From the NCBI GenBank assembly GCA_011033025.1, contig WFMF01000104.1, forward strand, positions 186,001-250,000: a stretch of 64,000 nt of DNA, read 5' to 3'. Every line of letters begins with the position of its first letter. Position 1 is the first letter of the stretch. Shown piece after piece: positions 11,493 to 22,815 of this stretch. The notes beneath the pieces were generated by a model that was not told the origin of the DNA, ran no database searches, and worked only from the letters and a program-made list of their open reading frames with translations. This stretch comes from Beroe forskalii. Its lineage: Eukaryota; Ctenophora; Nuda; Beroida; Beroidae. Made by a program: the position numbers and the translations under genes.

Positions 11493-11605
11493 TAGAAGTA
11501 TAAAGTTTGAAGATTTAGTATCATAATCAGTAAATGAGTGAACAATCAAAATCAAAGTTACAGATAGATTCATTCAATCATAAGATAATAAAAACTCAAA
11601 TAACA

Positions 11606-11643
11606 TCAACCAATTGTCAAAAAGTTAACATCAGTAACTGTAC
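11606..11643 (-). CDS. TAF1B: TAF1B putative last exon
   Basis: The long exon ends in a GTGAGT donor at 11736. The nearest fitting acceptor (ATATTTAG ending at 11644) would splice in phase to a twelve-residue tail, CTVTDVNFLTIG, then TGA. This rests only on splice signals and phase; the true last exon may lie further down. No AATAAA was found close by. Confidence 0.35.
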
Positions 11644-11736
11644 CTAAATATCAAATAACTCAATAAAAATAAAACATTTCATTACAAGGTTACAGACTTA
11701 GTTTGATAACTTACATTGAAGAATGATGCTACTCAC

Positions 11737-12950
11737 AAAGTCTGGCAATTCTTTGCAACTCAGAAAACACAGCAGACGAATCAACGTGAAAATGTGCAGC
11801 AACATCCTCAAGCAAAATACTGAGCTCTACAGGCAATATTGAGTCATCTATCAGTTTATCAACAGGATAAATGATTATTTTCCGTGAAAGAAGTTCCTGT
11901 TTCTCAGTTCCTATTTTTCGTTTCCTTCCACGTTTAACGACATTCTTTGCTCGGAAGTTCTCTGGTTTACTATCAGCCATGTCGGGTTTCATTTGTTCTT
12001 CTTTCTCAAGAGAAGGCAGGAACATAAGCTGGAGTTCCCTGGCGGCTGCCTCGTTTTTCTTGACTCGAACATGACTACTCGTGATGGTACCTACCTGGTC
12101 AAGGTATTCTGCCTTTGGCTTGTTTAGGAAGTGTTTGGCTGATATGGAGTCGTTGCCTGATATCAGAGAGGAGTTCATGGACAAAGCAACCTTGTTCTGA
12201 TGTCGTCTCTGGAGATACGGTTCAAACCATGATAGCCATGACCTCTTATCCCAGCCCTCTGTCTCGAACTGGAAGAATAGTCGGAGGCAAGTCACAAAGG
12301 TGGCAGCTACACTCAGATCTGAGGCAAAGATGGAATCCTTTGAAAAGTAAAACCTCTCAAACAAACCCATACATAACAAATGGACATCAGAAGAGGAGAC
12401 ATCGTAGTACTTCAACAAACGAGAAACTATTCTGTCCAGGGATGTGTAACTGAAACTAGGTTTCTGAACGTCATCAAGAATTTCCATGACAATTCCTATT
12501 CTCTCTGAAAGAGATGCTACGGACGGTACGTTCCTGACACCCATCGCAGTGTTCACAAGCTGTCTTGGTTTGAAATACCCAGGCAACATCTGGGCAGAGT
12601 TGTAGTAGCAGAGAGTGCCTTCAGTGATCCAGTTGACAATGTCAGAGATGAGGACAGGGTAGTCGATAAGGAGGAGAGCTAGGAAAATGAGGGAAAAGTT
12701 ATCAAATATGGTAACTTTGTAGGGCTCCGTGAGCAGAACAGGCTCAATTCCTGCCACAGACGCTGATCCAATCTTGGCAAGGAAACGCATCCAAAGGTTG
12801 CCGACAAGGGTTTTAAAAGTGGTGGGTAGGCAGAGTTTGGTAAGCAGGCTATTTGTATGGAGTTGGAGGATGGTTTGGACTGCTTCGGGTATAGTCCACA
12901 TCTGATCTGGTCCTTTACTCCTCGAGCTGTCTAGACCTTTTGCAACCCGT
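11737..12950 (-). CDS. TAF1B: TAF1B, main exon (Pol I initiation factor subunit)
   Basis: TAF1B/Rrn7 is the TFIIB-like subunit of SL1/TIF-IB, which binds rDNA promoters and recruits RNA polymerase I in the nucleolus. This exon is open for 404 codons. The acceptor CCTTTTCCAG at 12951 joins the zinc-ribbon exon in phase (AG+A). The join gives SIRRVAKGLDSSRS, like the human linker region, followed by the N-terminal cyclin-like fold (WTIPEAVQTILQLHTNSLL, LWMRFLAKIG). A second cyclin-like region contains SDLSVAATFVTCLRLFFQFE and WLSWFEPYLQRRH. A basic stretch KRGRKRK near protein residue 390 may be a nuclear signal. With exon 1 the product is about 455 residues, plus a short tail; human TAF1B is 588. 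The acidic insert between the two folds of the human protein seems shorter here. No breaks are seen, so the gene looks live. Confidence 0.85.
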
Positions 12951-13208
12951 CTGGAAAAGGTTAGAACTTATTCAAGTGTCGAAAAGGAAGCTATAACTTC
13001 ATAATATTTATTATCTAAGTATCAACACCAAGTCTGACCAAGCAAAAACTCACTAAACAATCTTTATATCCATTATCCACCCAGGTTTTTTTGGGGTTGC
13101 AGCCCCCCCACCCCCATCCCCGACCAAGTAATAATATAAGATATAACTTAATCAATATCGAGAAACCAGATCATCATTATAATATTCTATCAAAAGTTGG
13201 ATCAGAAC
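12951..13208 (-). other. TAF1B: TAF1B intron 1 (258 bp)
   Basis: GTTCTG donor after CAG and CCTTTTCCAG acceptor, in phase 2 on both sides. The donor is weak beyond the GT, but the protein alignment supports it. Confidence 0.75.
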
Positions 13209-13360
13209 CTGATGGATTTGTTGGCAGTACTGAAGAGCGTTTCGTTGAAGTCCACAACCTCTTCCCTGATATCCTGTGACTGTGTCCCACAAACCCGGCA
13301 GTAGCCTGTCCCATCCCCGTACTCAAAGTCATCCTCCACCCCACACTCATCACACCTCAT
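13209..13360 (-). CDS. TAF1B: TAF1B exon 1, zinc ribbon
   Basis: Fifty codons from an ATG at 13360. MRCDECGVEDDFEYGDGTGY is followed by CRVCGTQSQDIREEVVDFNE. The pattern is C-x2-C, 14 residues, C-x2-C: the TFIIB-type zinc ribbon that opens TAF1B (human RCTQC...YYCTSCHNVTE). An upstream ATG, six bases before, is in another frame and stops at once, so this start is preferred. A 12-bp minisatellite begins about 150 bp upstream, so the promoter must be very compact, lie within the repeat, or lie beyond it. Confidence 0.88.
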
Positions 13361-13500
13361 GGGCACATCTTCTCGCTATACCTAGTGCACGCAGAGCTAG
13401 GATGAATGGTCTGAGCATTAGAAATTAGATTGTATAATAAAAACTTACCTACATTCTTACTTAGACATTTTGATTGGTAACTCGGTAAAACACTGATACA
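13361..13500. other. Spacer between TAF1B start and minisatellite
   Basis: Presumably the 5' UTR and core promoter of TAF1B. No convincing TATA box. AT-rich middle, nothing else recognised. Confidence 0.4.
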
Positions 13501-13503
13501 CAG

Positions 13504-14514
13504 TGCACACTGACTACTGAGGGTACACCAAGGCACACTGAGGGTACACCAAGGGTACACTAAGGGTACACCAAGGGTACACTGAGGGTACACTGAGGGT
13601 ACACCAAGGGCACACCAAGGGTACACTAAGGGTACACCAAGGGTACACTGAGGGTACACTGAGGGTACACCAAGGGCACACTGAGGGTATACCAAGGGTA
13701 CACTGAGGGTACACCAATGGCACACTGAGGGTACACCGAGGGCACACTGAGGGTACACCGAGGGCACACTAAGGGTACACCAAGGGCACACTGAAGGTAC
13801 ACCAAGGGCACACTAAGGGTACACCAAGGGCACACTGAGGGTACACCAAGGGCACACCAAGGGCACACTGAGGGTACACCGAAGGCACACTGAGGGTACA
13901 CCAAGGGCACACTAAGGGTACACCAAGGGTACACTGAGGGTACACCGAAGGCACACTGAGGGTACACCAAGGGCACACTAAGGGTACACCAAGGGCACAC
14001 TGAGGGTACACCAAGGGCACACCAAGGACACACTGAAGGTACACCAAGGACACACTGAAGGTACACCAAGGGCACACTGAAGGTACACCAAGGGTACACT
14101 GAGGGTACACTGAGGACACACTGAAGGTACACCAAGGACACACTGAAGGTACACCAAGGACACACTGAAGGTACACCAAGGGTACACCAAGGGTACACTA
14201 AGGGTACACCAAGGACACACTGAAGGTACACCAAGGGTACACTGAGGGTACACCAAGGGTACACTGAGGGTACACTGAGGGTACACTGAGGGTACACCAA
14301 GGGTACACTGAGGGTACACCAAGGGTACACTGAGGGTACACTGAGGGTACACCAAGGGCACACTGAGGGCACACTGAGGTGACACCAAGGGCACACTGAG
14401 GGTACACCGAGGGTACACTGAGGGTACACCAAGGGTACGCTGAGGGTACACCAAGGGTACACTGAGGGTACACTGAGGGTACACTGAGGGTACACTGAGG
14501 GTACACTGAGGGGG
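13504..14514 (-). repeat. 12-bp minisatellite upstream of TAF1B
   Basis: About 84 units of GGTACACTGAGG / GGTACACCAAGG with GGCACACTGAGG variants. Because 12 is a multiple of three and the unit has no minus-strand stop, several frames stay open for 77-289 codons (YPQCTLSVP-type text). These are not genes. Confidence 0.95.
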
Positions 14515-15082
14515 GTTTAAACAATAAACAAATAAAACCTAGCTTAACATTCTGCTATTCTGGATGGGAAGCACAATTAAATTCTCACTAGGGATGAAAG
14601 TAACACTGCAACAGTAGCAGTACTCAAGTAGTAGTATGGTATTATTATCACTATAGGATCCTCAAATAACAATAGAACTTATGCTTCAGCTGTATTGCAG
14701 GTGTGTCGTATGTGTGTCGGCGACATAAGCTCGTGCGACCATTGAAAAGTTGAAACAGTAAAATTCCAATTTTAAACCAATGTGACTAAGCCACAACACA
14801 AACGGGTAATAGGAAACATTAATAACAAAGAATTACAAACCATTGAGTTTTATAAAACATAGGAAATCAAAATAATGAATTAAGCTACCAGAGCTTAAGA
14901 ATCAAAAAGAACTGTAAATTAATCATTGCAATATCAATTCTTATATATAAAAACAAACTTAATAAGTTAATCAATGAAATCAAAAATAAAACGTTAGAAT
15001 AAATCATCCATATTATTTAACTCACGGCCCATCATCCATGGCCAGTGCAGAGTACATTTCCTCTTCTCGGATCGTTAAATAA
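14515..15082. other. AT-rich intergenic stretch, nothing recognised
   Basis: No conserved frame, tRNA-like box pair or tandem repeat seen. Confidence 0.5.
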
Positions 15083-15190
15083 TATTGTTACTACACACTA
15101 TCGGTGTCGATTTTCCATATTCCACTCGGATTCGCCTCGGGGAATATTCCCAAATCCAATCCTCCATAGTGTGTAGTCACAACGTATTAC
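15083..15190. repeat. Imperfect hairpin around TACTACACACTAT
   Basis: AATATTGTTACTACACACTAT pairs with ATAGTGTGTAGTCACAACGTATT about 70 bp on, enclosing a smaller TTCCATATTCC...GGAATATTCC stem. Possibly a small inverted-repeat element; no target duplication identified. Confidence 0.5.
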
Positions 15191-15875
15191 TTATCTTATT
15201 AAAATTGATCCGTCCAATTGTCAAATCAGCATTACTGACCCTCTCGAAAGTAACCCATAAGTGCTCTACCTAATTTAGCAATAAACTATTTATCAAAATG
15301 GTTTAAAGCGAACAAATGCCGCTTCTGATTTTATAATGATTATCTGATAATGTAACAAAATATTTTACATGGTATCTATTGAAAGGTGTGTAGAATAGGG
15401 ATTTCTTCGTCAATTTAATCAGAAATAGGACGAGTAGAGTGGTTACGAACATCTTCAATTGTAACAATTAAAACGTCGTGTTCTTGTGATATTTCAATGA
15501 ATATATCATTCATCATAGTCATACATTCTGAGAAGTTTATTGGTTAGAACATACAACTGACACGCAACATATTCATATCACTAAGCTCTTATCTTAGCTA
15601 AATCCATAAGTAATTGAATTAAATTAATTTATTGGAAAATGCACTGAATGTATTATACGATAATCTACTGTCTGCTACTATGTGAAATACAATATACATT
15701 ATACAATATACACAGCAATTGGCAATGTCAAGGCACGAGCACTGTACTCAGTACACGGTGACGTAATGACGTATGTGAGCTAGTAGAGAGAGAGTTCCCG
15801 CTCAAACCCTATGCTTGTCAATACGTCACTGCATACCAAAACTCTGTTGCTCAGTGACTCTGTGTCTTGACCTTG

Positions 15876-16301
15876 TCAATAGCTGGGGAAAATTCTGCCC
15901 TTCAGTTGGTCTTGATACGTTGGTAAATTAAATAAGAATAACGGTACTGATTTCAGTTTATCATTAATTAATGTTCCATCATCGTATTCCTGTATATATA
16001 AGCTTTCTTTAATTTTGCGTTTAAACATTTTACTTTCAAACGTTAGTATATCACAATCCTCAAACGTAATTTGGCAACTTGGATTTGCCGCCAAGTGTTT
16101 TCCAACTTCGGTCATACCAGTTCCACTTGTCTTCATGTGTTCTTCAAACCGTGTTCGAAGAGCACGACAAGTCTCACCAATATACCGTCGCCCACAACTA
16201 CAAGTGATCCTGTATACCAAATCATGTTTGAGGTGTTTTTCACCGTTTCCGTTTAAGTTTAAGTTAGGTTTAATTAGGACCTTAGTCGATCGAGCGTACA
16301 A
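15876..16301 (-). pseudogene. PLE GIY-YIG endonuclease fragment
   Basis: An open frame of 141 residues ending at 15876. LVYRITCSCGRRYIGET has the VY(R)...YIG signature with the CxC zinc-like pair, and RALRTRFEEH supplies the conserved arginine of the GIY-YIG nickase at the C-terminus of Penelope-like retroelements. The downstream part (ILTFESKMFKRKIKESLYIQ) fits the usual RRIxEAxYI stretch. The reverse transcriptase is missing, so this is a relic although the domain reads through. A poorer copy faces the other way at about 19910-20125. Confidence 0.8.
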
Positions 16302-16556
16302 AATTAGTAGCTCGTGGGAACTATTTCATGATGAAGTTGAGAAAATTGTAGAAATGTTAAGTAATAATGGATACAGTAAGAATTTTACGTATAGTATTAT
16401 CAACAAGGAAATAACTAATAAAGTTAACACGACAGAAAAGCTGGTACACGAAGGGCCAGAGAAGTTTAAGGTGTATTTTAAGTTACCATACATTGGCGAC
16501 ATTTCATCGAAAGTCAAACAATGTATTAACAAGGATCTACCGGGGAAATGTCAGTT
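16260..16556 (+). pseudogene. PLE connector fragment, opposite strand
   Basis: RTLVDRAYKISSSWELFHDE and FKVYFKLPYIGDISSKVKQ match the segment that in intact Penelope-like elements lies between reverse transcriptase and endonuclease. It lies on the plus strand, head to head with the minus-strand endonuclease piece that should follow it. The right arm lacks it. So two element pieces were joined by inversion or by a second insertion. Confidence 0.7.
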
Positions 16557-16589
16557 ATAGTAAGGGATGTATCTGCCCCAGGCTGTAAC

Positions 16590-17600
16590 CCCCTGTGAAC
16601 TAAATCCTCCCAACGATGTTAGAACGTTTTTCGGTAGTTCATAGGTCATAGAAAACCCCTAAGAAAGTTATCCAAAAAATTCATTGGGGAACCTTGATTT
16701 TTTACCCCTTTTTACCAGTGGGTTAAAACTTTAAATGGCGATATCTCGGCTTCCTTTTGAGATACGGAGCTCAACAACCACACTATAATATGCGCAATGG
16801 ACATTTAGTTGGGCGGGTCATGGTCCCAGGTCGCTATTTTGAACCGTTTTCGAGATAATCGCCAAAACCCTTTTTGCTATGTGCGAAGGGGTAAAAAAGT
16901 GGTCCCGGTAAATACAGCTGTACTGTGGGTAAATTGGCACTTATTATGATCACAGACACGTCTATCAGTTCTTCATAGCCTAAAGTAACACCAGAAAAAA
17001 GTTATCCAAAAATTCCATAATTTAACCCCTTTCACCCCTGTCAAAACCCCGCGTAAGCCAAATTTTCAAATAGGGATATCTCGGCTGCCTTTTGAGATAC
17101 GGAGCTCGATAACCACTTTAAAATATGCGCAATGGTCACATTTGGTTGGGCGGGTCATGGTCCCAGGTCGATATTTTGAACCTTTTTCGAGATAATCGCC
17201 AAAAACCCCTTTTTCGCTATGTGCGAAGGGGTAAAAAGTGGTCCCGGTAAATACAGCTGTACTCTGAGTGAATTGGCACTATATATGATCATAAACATGT
17301 TTATCAGTTGTTCATAGCCTGAAGTAACACCAAAATAAAGTAATCCAAAATTCCATAATTAAACCCCTTTTCACCTCTTTTTAAACCTGTGTAAGCCAAA
17401 TTTTGAAATTGGATATTTTGACTTTCAATCGAGATACGGAGGTCTTACAGCTGTCAACAACCAATCTAAAATGTCTAGAAAGATCACATTTGGTGGGTTA
17501 AAACATGGTTTCAAGTCTTTATATCATACCAATTTGATGAAAATTTCTAAAACCCCATTTTTGCCAAATTCAGTGGGCTAAACATTATAAAAGAGGTCGA
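16590..17600 (+). repeat. ~350-bp tandem repeat, three copies
   Basis: Successive units share GGATATCTCGGCTGCCTTTT, GAGATACGGAGCTC and ATAATCGCCAAAAACCCC (16620, 16980 and 17330 region), with the third clearly more diverged. No coding potential. Confidence 0.8.
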
Positions 17601-17792
17601 GAAATATGTCTTAGGCGAGTAATCATTTCACATAAGATGACCATTTCTGATTGTTAACAAAACATAAAACACTAATATAATCCATAAATACATCGTACTG
17701 AAATGGGAAGCAGTAATTTTAAGTTTGATATTACAAAATAAGCAACTACTGTAAAATCACTTCTTTTCATCTTATAAGGGTCCTTCAGATTT

Positions 17793-18108
17793 AGATGCTA
17801 CTTATCTTTCAAACCCCATGAGGTTTGAAATAGCAGTATTTCTGAACTTCTTTCTCCAGCAGAAAGCACACAGAATCATGCTTGCAACAATAAACAACAT
17901 AACTGCTGCCAGTAAGGAAATTTCTGTCCTCTTTGACAGTTTGCCAAAGCTTCTCTCTTTATCAGATAAGCCTCATGGATGTTGGATAGTTGCTTTCATG
18001 ATGCCATTCTCTAAAGTGTTTAACATGGTATATATCAACCAAGTATATCCCATATCTTCCCTTGCTGCCAGAGTTAAGATTAATATCTGCTTGAAGAAAG
18101 TCATATTT
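17793..18108 (-). CDS. C-terminal piece of a predicted membrane protein
   Basis: Not recognised. A CTTCAAGCAG acceptor opens a frame reading INLNSGSKGRYGIYLVDIYH, VKHFREWHHESNYPTSM. In a neighbouring frame from about 17955 follows ERSFGKLSKRTEISLLAAV, MLFIVASMILCAFCW, RKKFRNTAISNLMGFER and a stop. The hydrophobic run followed by RKK is a typical single-pass anchor with a short cytoplasmic tail. The one-frame shift near 17965 could be an unseen intron, a base-calling error or decay. It sits in the hinge of the inverted repeat, next to doubtful sequence. Confidence 0.4.
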
Positions 18109-18339
18109 TTTCAGGTGGGTATAATATCTTGTGGTAAGTGCTTGGGAATTTACCTTCAACTAAATTCTTGGCTCATTCCAAAAATCCAAGATATAAGGGC
18201 ACACCCATTTATAACCATTTATAATGGTAACCATACTCGACGCCAGCTAGACTCACAGCAATAGAACTGGTTTGTGGCCAGCCATATGCATCCATAATGA
18301 AAGTTGACAATTGCTTGCAATGCCGAAACCCATGAATGG

Positions 18340-20615
18340 GGCAAGTTATGTTGAATTTTTAAAGGGCAAGAGCACAAAAATTTATGCTTTTTAAAGGCCC
18401 TCGCATTTGGGCTGATTGGGGCATTTAAAATTTTAAAAACCCTTTTTTTGGGCCCGCGTTTGGCAGGGGGGAAAAAAATTTTACATTTGGTTTCTACCGG
18501 AAAGGGAAAGAGGGCCCAAACTTAAAAACCATTTTTGGGTTTGGGGCAAACCCCAAAAAACAAGTGGAACTTGTATTTGTATTTTCATTTAACAGTGTTT
18601 GTTTTGGGCCCAGGTCAAAAAAATTAAAATGTTTTAATTTTTATGGGTGAATGGTCTCATTTAGAGACCAATTTTTCCATGAATTTTCATCTTTTACAGA
18701 ATTTTCATCCCAAAAAATTATGGGTTTTCTTTATGGGGTGGTTTGTTTTTGGGTTTTTTTGTGGTTTTTTTATGGATATTTTAAAAATTTTTCCTGAATA
18801 TCAGTTTTCAATCAGAAAAAGGTTATTTTATCAAAAAGATGACTCACCTGAATTTTTTGACCTCTTTTATATTTGCCCCCGAATTTTGGTAAAAAATTTT
18901 CCCAAATTTTATAAAACGATATGAAAAATGAAAAAGCCCAAAAACCCTTTTCCCAACCCAAAGGCCTTTTTTTTTAGAATTTTTGAGTGGGTTGGCCTCG
19001 CCGGGTATCCCAATTGAAAAAAAATCCCCCAATTCGGGCCCCAAGGGGGTTTTAAAGAGGGGTGAAAAGGGGCCCTTTTTATGGGTTTTTTTGGGTAATT
19101 TTTTTGGTGTTACTTTAGGTTTTGAAAAAACTGAAAAAATGTCTTGGGGTCATAATTGTTTTTTTTAACCCCCCCGTAAGCTGGTTTTTTCCGGGGCCCC
19201 TTTTTTATCCCTTTCCCTAAGGGAAAAAAGGGGGTTTTTAAATTTCCCAAAAGGTTAAAATATCGAACCCGGGGAATTTTTCCCGCCCCCCCAAAAGTGA
19301 CCATTGCGCATATTTTTAAAATTTATCGAGCCCGTATTGGAGTATCCCCATTTGAAAAATTTAATTTTGGGGGTTTTTTAAAAAAAGGGGAAAAGGGACA
19401 AATTTTGGGAATTTTTTATAACTTTTTCGGTGTTACTTTTGGGTTGGGAAAAACTGATAGAATTGCCCGTGATCATAATTTGGGGAATTTACCCCCAGTA
19501 TTTGGGGTTTTTCCGGGGCCACTTTTCTTTCCCTGCAAAAAAAAAGTTTTTGGGGTTTTCTCGAAAAGGTTCAAAATAAACACCTTTTTCCCCACCCGCC
19601 CAACTAAATTTTCCATTGGGATTTTTAGTGTTTGGGTTTTTGACCCCCGTATCTCAAAAACCAAAAATATCGATTTAAAATTTTTAACCCCGCACGGGTT
19701 AAAGGGGTAAAAATCAAGGTTCCCCAAAAGGGAAATTTTTGGGAAAATTTCTTAGGGGGTTTTTAAGAAACCAAATTGAAAAAAGTTTTTTTGGGGGGAT
19801 TTAGTTCTTTTAACAATCCCCTTCTATTAATTTATTTTAAAGTTATTCAAATTTGTCATAAGTTTTAGTTTTTAAGACAGACGCCCAAAAACCTCAAACA
19901 TAATTTGTTACAGGATCCTTTAGTTGTGGGCGACGGTATATTGGTGAATTGTCGTGCCTTCGAAATTTGAAGAACACATAAAACAAGGGAACTGGTATGC
20001 CCAAGTTGAAAACCCAAAAAACCGTTGCCAAATTCGTTTGGGGGTGGTTTAAAAAGGAAAGTAAAATGTTTAAACCAAAAAAAAGAAATATATCGGAATA
20101 CGATGAAACATTAATTTTGTAAACTAAAATGTACCGTTATTTTTATTTAATTTCCAATACAAAGACCAACAGGGAAATTTTCCCCCCTGAAAAGAAAAAC
20201 CACTGACCAAAAATTTTTGGTATCACAAAAAAAGGGGTTTGAGGGAACTCTCCTCTCACATAAAGTCTTTTGTCCCCCTTTGAGCAGTGCTCGTCCCTTT
20301 GACATTAAATTCTTGTATATTAAAAATGTATATTATTTCATAGTAGCAGACAGTGGGTGTCATTATAATACATTCAGTGCATTTTACAATAAATTAATTT
20401 AATTCAATTACTTATGGATTTAGCTAAGATAAGAGCTTAGTGATATAGATATGTTGCGTGTCAGTTGTATGTTCTAACCAATAAACTTCTCAGAATGTAT
20501 GACTATGATGAATGATATATTCATTGAAATATCACAAGAACACGACGTTTTAATTGTTACAATTGAAGATGTTCGTAACCACTCTACTCGTCCTATTTCT
20601 GATTATATCTATTGA
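18340..20615. mobile_element. PLE-derived inverted repeat, right arm (doubtful sequence)
   Basis: Inverse of 15405-17600. From about 20280 outward the match is close. From 18340 to about 20230 it is still alignable but swollen with runs of A, C, G and T (GGGGAAAAAAATTTT-like text). Local open frames here should be ignored. It lacks the connector piece found in the left arm. Confidence 0.6.
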
Positions 20616-20883
20616 AACCTATTCGGATATCATGTTAATTAAACTATTAAACATTTGCGTATTTTACAGAAAATGATTAGTAATTACGAAACAAGTGCAT
20701 GAGTCGTTTAATAACTCAATTATTCAATCAGTCAGTTCAATCTGATAGTTCATCCGTTCATAATACTTCCATCCGAGTCCCGGGTATTTGGATGTCTGCT
20801 CCAGAGCCTATTGTCCATCATTACTGTGGAGATTGATTACTCCGTCTCTGAGTTCTGATGTTAACAATTCCACTAATGACACT
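20616..20883. other. Downstream flank of SMCR8, nothing certain
   Basis: No AATAAA on the minus strand was found. A frame on the minus strand (VSLVELLTSELRDGVINLHS, ending about 20814) is open but does not splice in phase to the preceding exon. Confidence 0.4.
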
Positions 20884-20890
20884 TTAAAAC
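20884..20890 (-). CDS. SMCR8: SMCR8 exon O, stop codon (putative)
   Basis: After the ATTTTTACAG acceptor, phase 2 gives K-F-stop, so the protein would end ITTDFKF. Human SMCR8 also ends in a short aromatic/basic tail (FLYKI). Only signals support this. Confidence 0.3.
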
Positions 20891-21063
20891 CTGTAAAAAT
20901 TAGATATTATAAACGGGGCCGGGGCATAAAATGGCTTGAAAGTGTCACACAGTAATTATATATTATGCAGTTAAAATGCAGTATCTTCTTATCTTACCCT
21001 ACACTATTGACATAGAAATAAATGAGCCATGTTTCAATGATAATGAATGTTATAATAACCTAC

Positions 21064-21191
21064 TTGAAATCAGTAGTAATCTGGTGAGTGGTGGTAACAA
21101 AAGGCATCCCCTTGTCCAGCAGCAAGTGTATCTGGTGTTTCAGAATGGCACTGTCACAGTCCGTGTTGGGAAACTCAGTCTCTATACTGCA
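21064..21191 (-). CDS. SMCR8: SMCR8 exon N
   Basis: Acceptor CATCCCTCAG and donor GTAGGT. Reads CSIETEFPNTDCDSAILKHQ then IHLLLDKGMPFVTTTHQITTD. Phase 0 in, phase 2 out. Not recognisable on its own. Confidence 0.6.
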
Positions 21192-21256
21192 CTGAGGGAT
21201 GTAGGCATTATAAGGGCTTCATTGTTTAATAGACATTTAGACAATGAAGCTCGGGT

Positions 21257-22362
21257 CGTGAAGGGGGGGGGTTCAAATTTTTTGGAAAACACGTTTCTGA
21301 GATAATGGTTGACCAAAAAGGATCACCCCCGGGGCCAACTTTTGGCTGGGTTTATACCCCAGATGCCACTGCCACCGTGGCGTGGTTAAAAATGGGCCCA
21401 AATTGGCATATTTTCAAAAAGCTTGACGGGCGGGATTTGAGCAATCGATAGATAATGGTCCCTTGAGTTACCATAAAAAAATTGAAGTCGATATCTCAGA
21501 AAATGGCCGAGTTATGGCCAAAACGTATGCCCATATATATATACGCGCGTTGCGCAAGCCTATTTTAAGCCCATAACCAACTTTATTCTGATAAATAGCG
21601 TTGAACTTGATTACGTATTCTGTAAGTTTGGGGTTGATTGCTGCTCAATGGCGATTTGAGGCCCGAAAACATCTAAAAACCACAAAATCGCCATTTTTCT
21701 TGGTTTGCGGTTTTGCGATGATCGACTTAACATTTTTTTAAATCTCCGCCATTTTTCAATATTTTTACATGAAATTTTCAGAATCGCTTCAAAAATAAAT
21801 TTCGCACTTATGTTATAGAGTGGAATTTTGATTTAGGTTCCCAAAAAATTTTTTGGTCCTCGGACCAAAAATCCCCGAGGATTTTAGGTCCGAGGACAAA
21901 AAAAATTGAAAAAAAATGTCGATTATCGCAAAACCGCAAACCAAGAAAATGGCGATTTTGTGGTTTTTAGAGGTTTTTTGGACCTCAAATCGCCATTTTA
22001 GCAGCAATCAACCCCATACTTGCAGAGAATACTTAACTTAACGCTATTTATCGATTAAAGTTGGTTTCATTCAAAAATATTGATATTTGACCAAGTTTTG
22101 GGCCAAAATAGGCTTGTACAACGCGCATTTGCCCATATATGGGCATACGTTTTTCGGTCATAACTAGGCCAATTTTTGAGATATTTTTTATGGTAACTCA
22201 GGGGACCATTATCTATCGTTGCACCTTAAATCCCGCCCAAGTCGCTTTTGAAAAAATATGCCCATTTTGGGCCCATTTTTGGGCACGGCGCCACGGTGGC
22301 GCCGGTGGGTCTGGGGGTACCAAACCCAGCCAAAAAGTTGGGTTGACCCCCCCCCCCCCCTT
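21257..22362. mobile_element. 1.1-kb long-inverted-repeat element in an SMCR8 intron
   Basis: Two arms of about 400-450 bp. Left GCCACTGCCACCGTGGCG, CGGGATTTGAGCAATCGATA and CGCAAACCAAG-type stretches return inverted on the right. The termini are runs of G (21262-21270) and C (22350-22362). The arms differ by many small changes, so the copy is old or poorly called. No transposase. Frames at 22139-22530 are arm sequence. Confidence 0.7.
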
Positions 22363-22815
22363 AAATACGTGCAAAAATCGTGCAAAAGTGGGGTGTATTG
22401 GCTCCTGGAGAAAAATACGCGTTTTTCCCAAAAATACGTGACAATAAATGTCAATACCAGGTCTGAATATGGGTTGTTTATTACGCGAAAAAGTACGCGA
22501 TACCAAATAAAATTTTGATATCGTCAACAAAAAAGCCAGGGGGAGGGAAAATGGTTAGGTTTCAAAAGCTTCAACATGATTTTGAAAATACAACCGTTCA
22601 TGGAATGTTTGGATGTAATGAAAAATAATAAATCAGTGTTAATTGATTATCTCGACACTTAAGACCCATGGAGATGGGATAGAACCGGATATGACTACAT
22701 TTAGGTAGGACTACAGTTAGATCCTTCGTTACAATAAGCTTTATAAAATATTATTTAGATGGCTGCATGGAAATGTTAATCTTGGGGATGTTGCATTACA
22801 AGCTGAATCCTATAC

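Larger units (their letters stand above)
15405..17600. mobile_element. PLE-derived inverted repeat, left arm
   Basis: Matches the reverse complement of about 18340-20615. The outermost 250 bp (GACGAGTAGAGTGGTTACGA, ACACGACGTTTTAATTG) are nearly identical in both arms. It contains a Penelope-like GIY-YIG piece facing outward, a connector piece absent from the right arm, and about three copies of a ~350-bp repeat. The element is broken; no full PLE is present. Confidence 0.75.

Noticed and set aside
13357-14524. Five overlapping minus-strand frames of 77-289 codons
   Set aside because: They translate a 12-bp minisatellite; frames stay open only because the unit lacks stops.
16015-16560. A 181-residue plus-strand gene
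   Set aside because: Its first half is antisense to the GIY-YIG piece; only the part from 16260 is real PLE text.
18643-19727. Phenylalanine-, glycine- and lysine-rich frames
   Set aside because: They arise from homopolymer runs in doubtful consensus.
20814-20890. Alternative SMCR8 last exon (VSLVELLTSELRDGVINLHS)
   Set aside because: Open and protein-like, but needs phase 1 where the preceding exon leaves phase 2.
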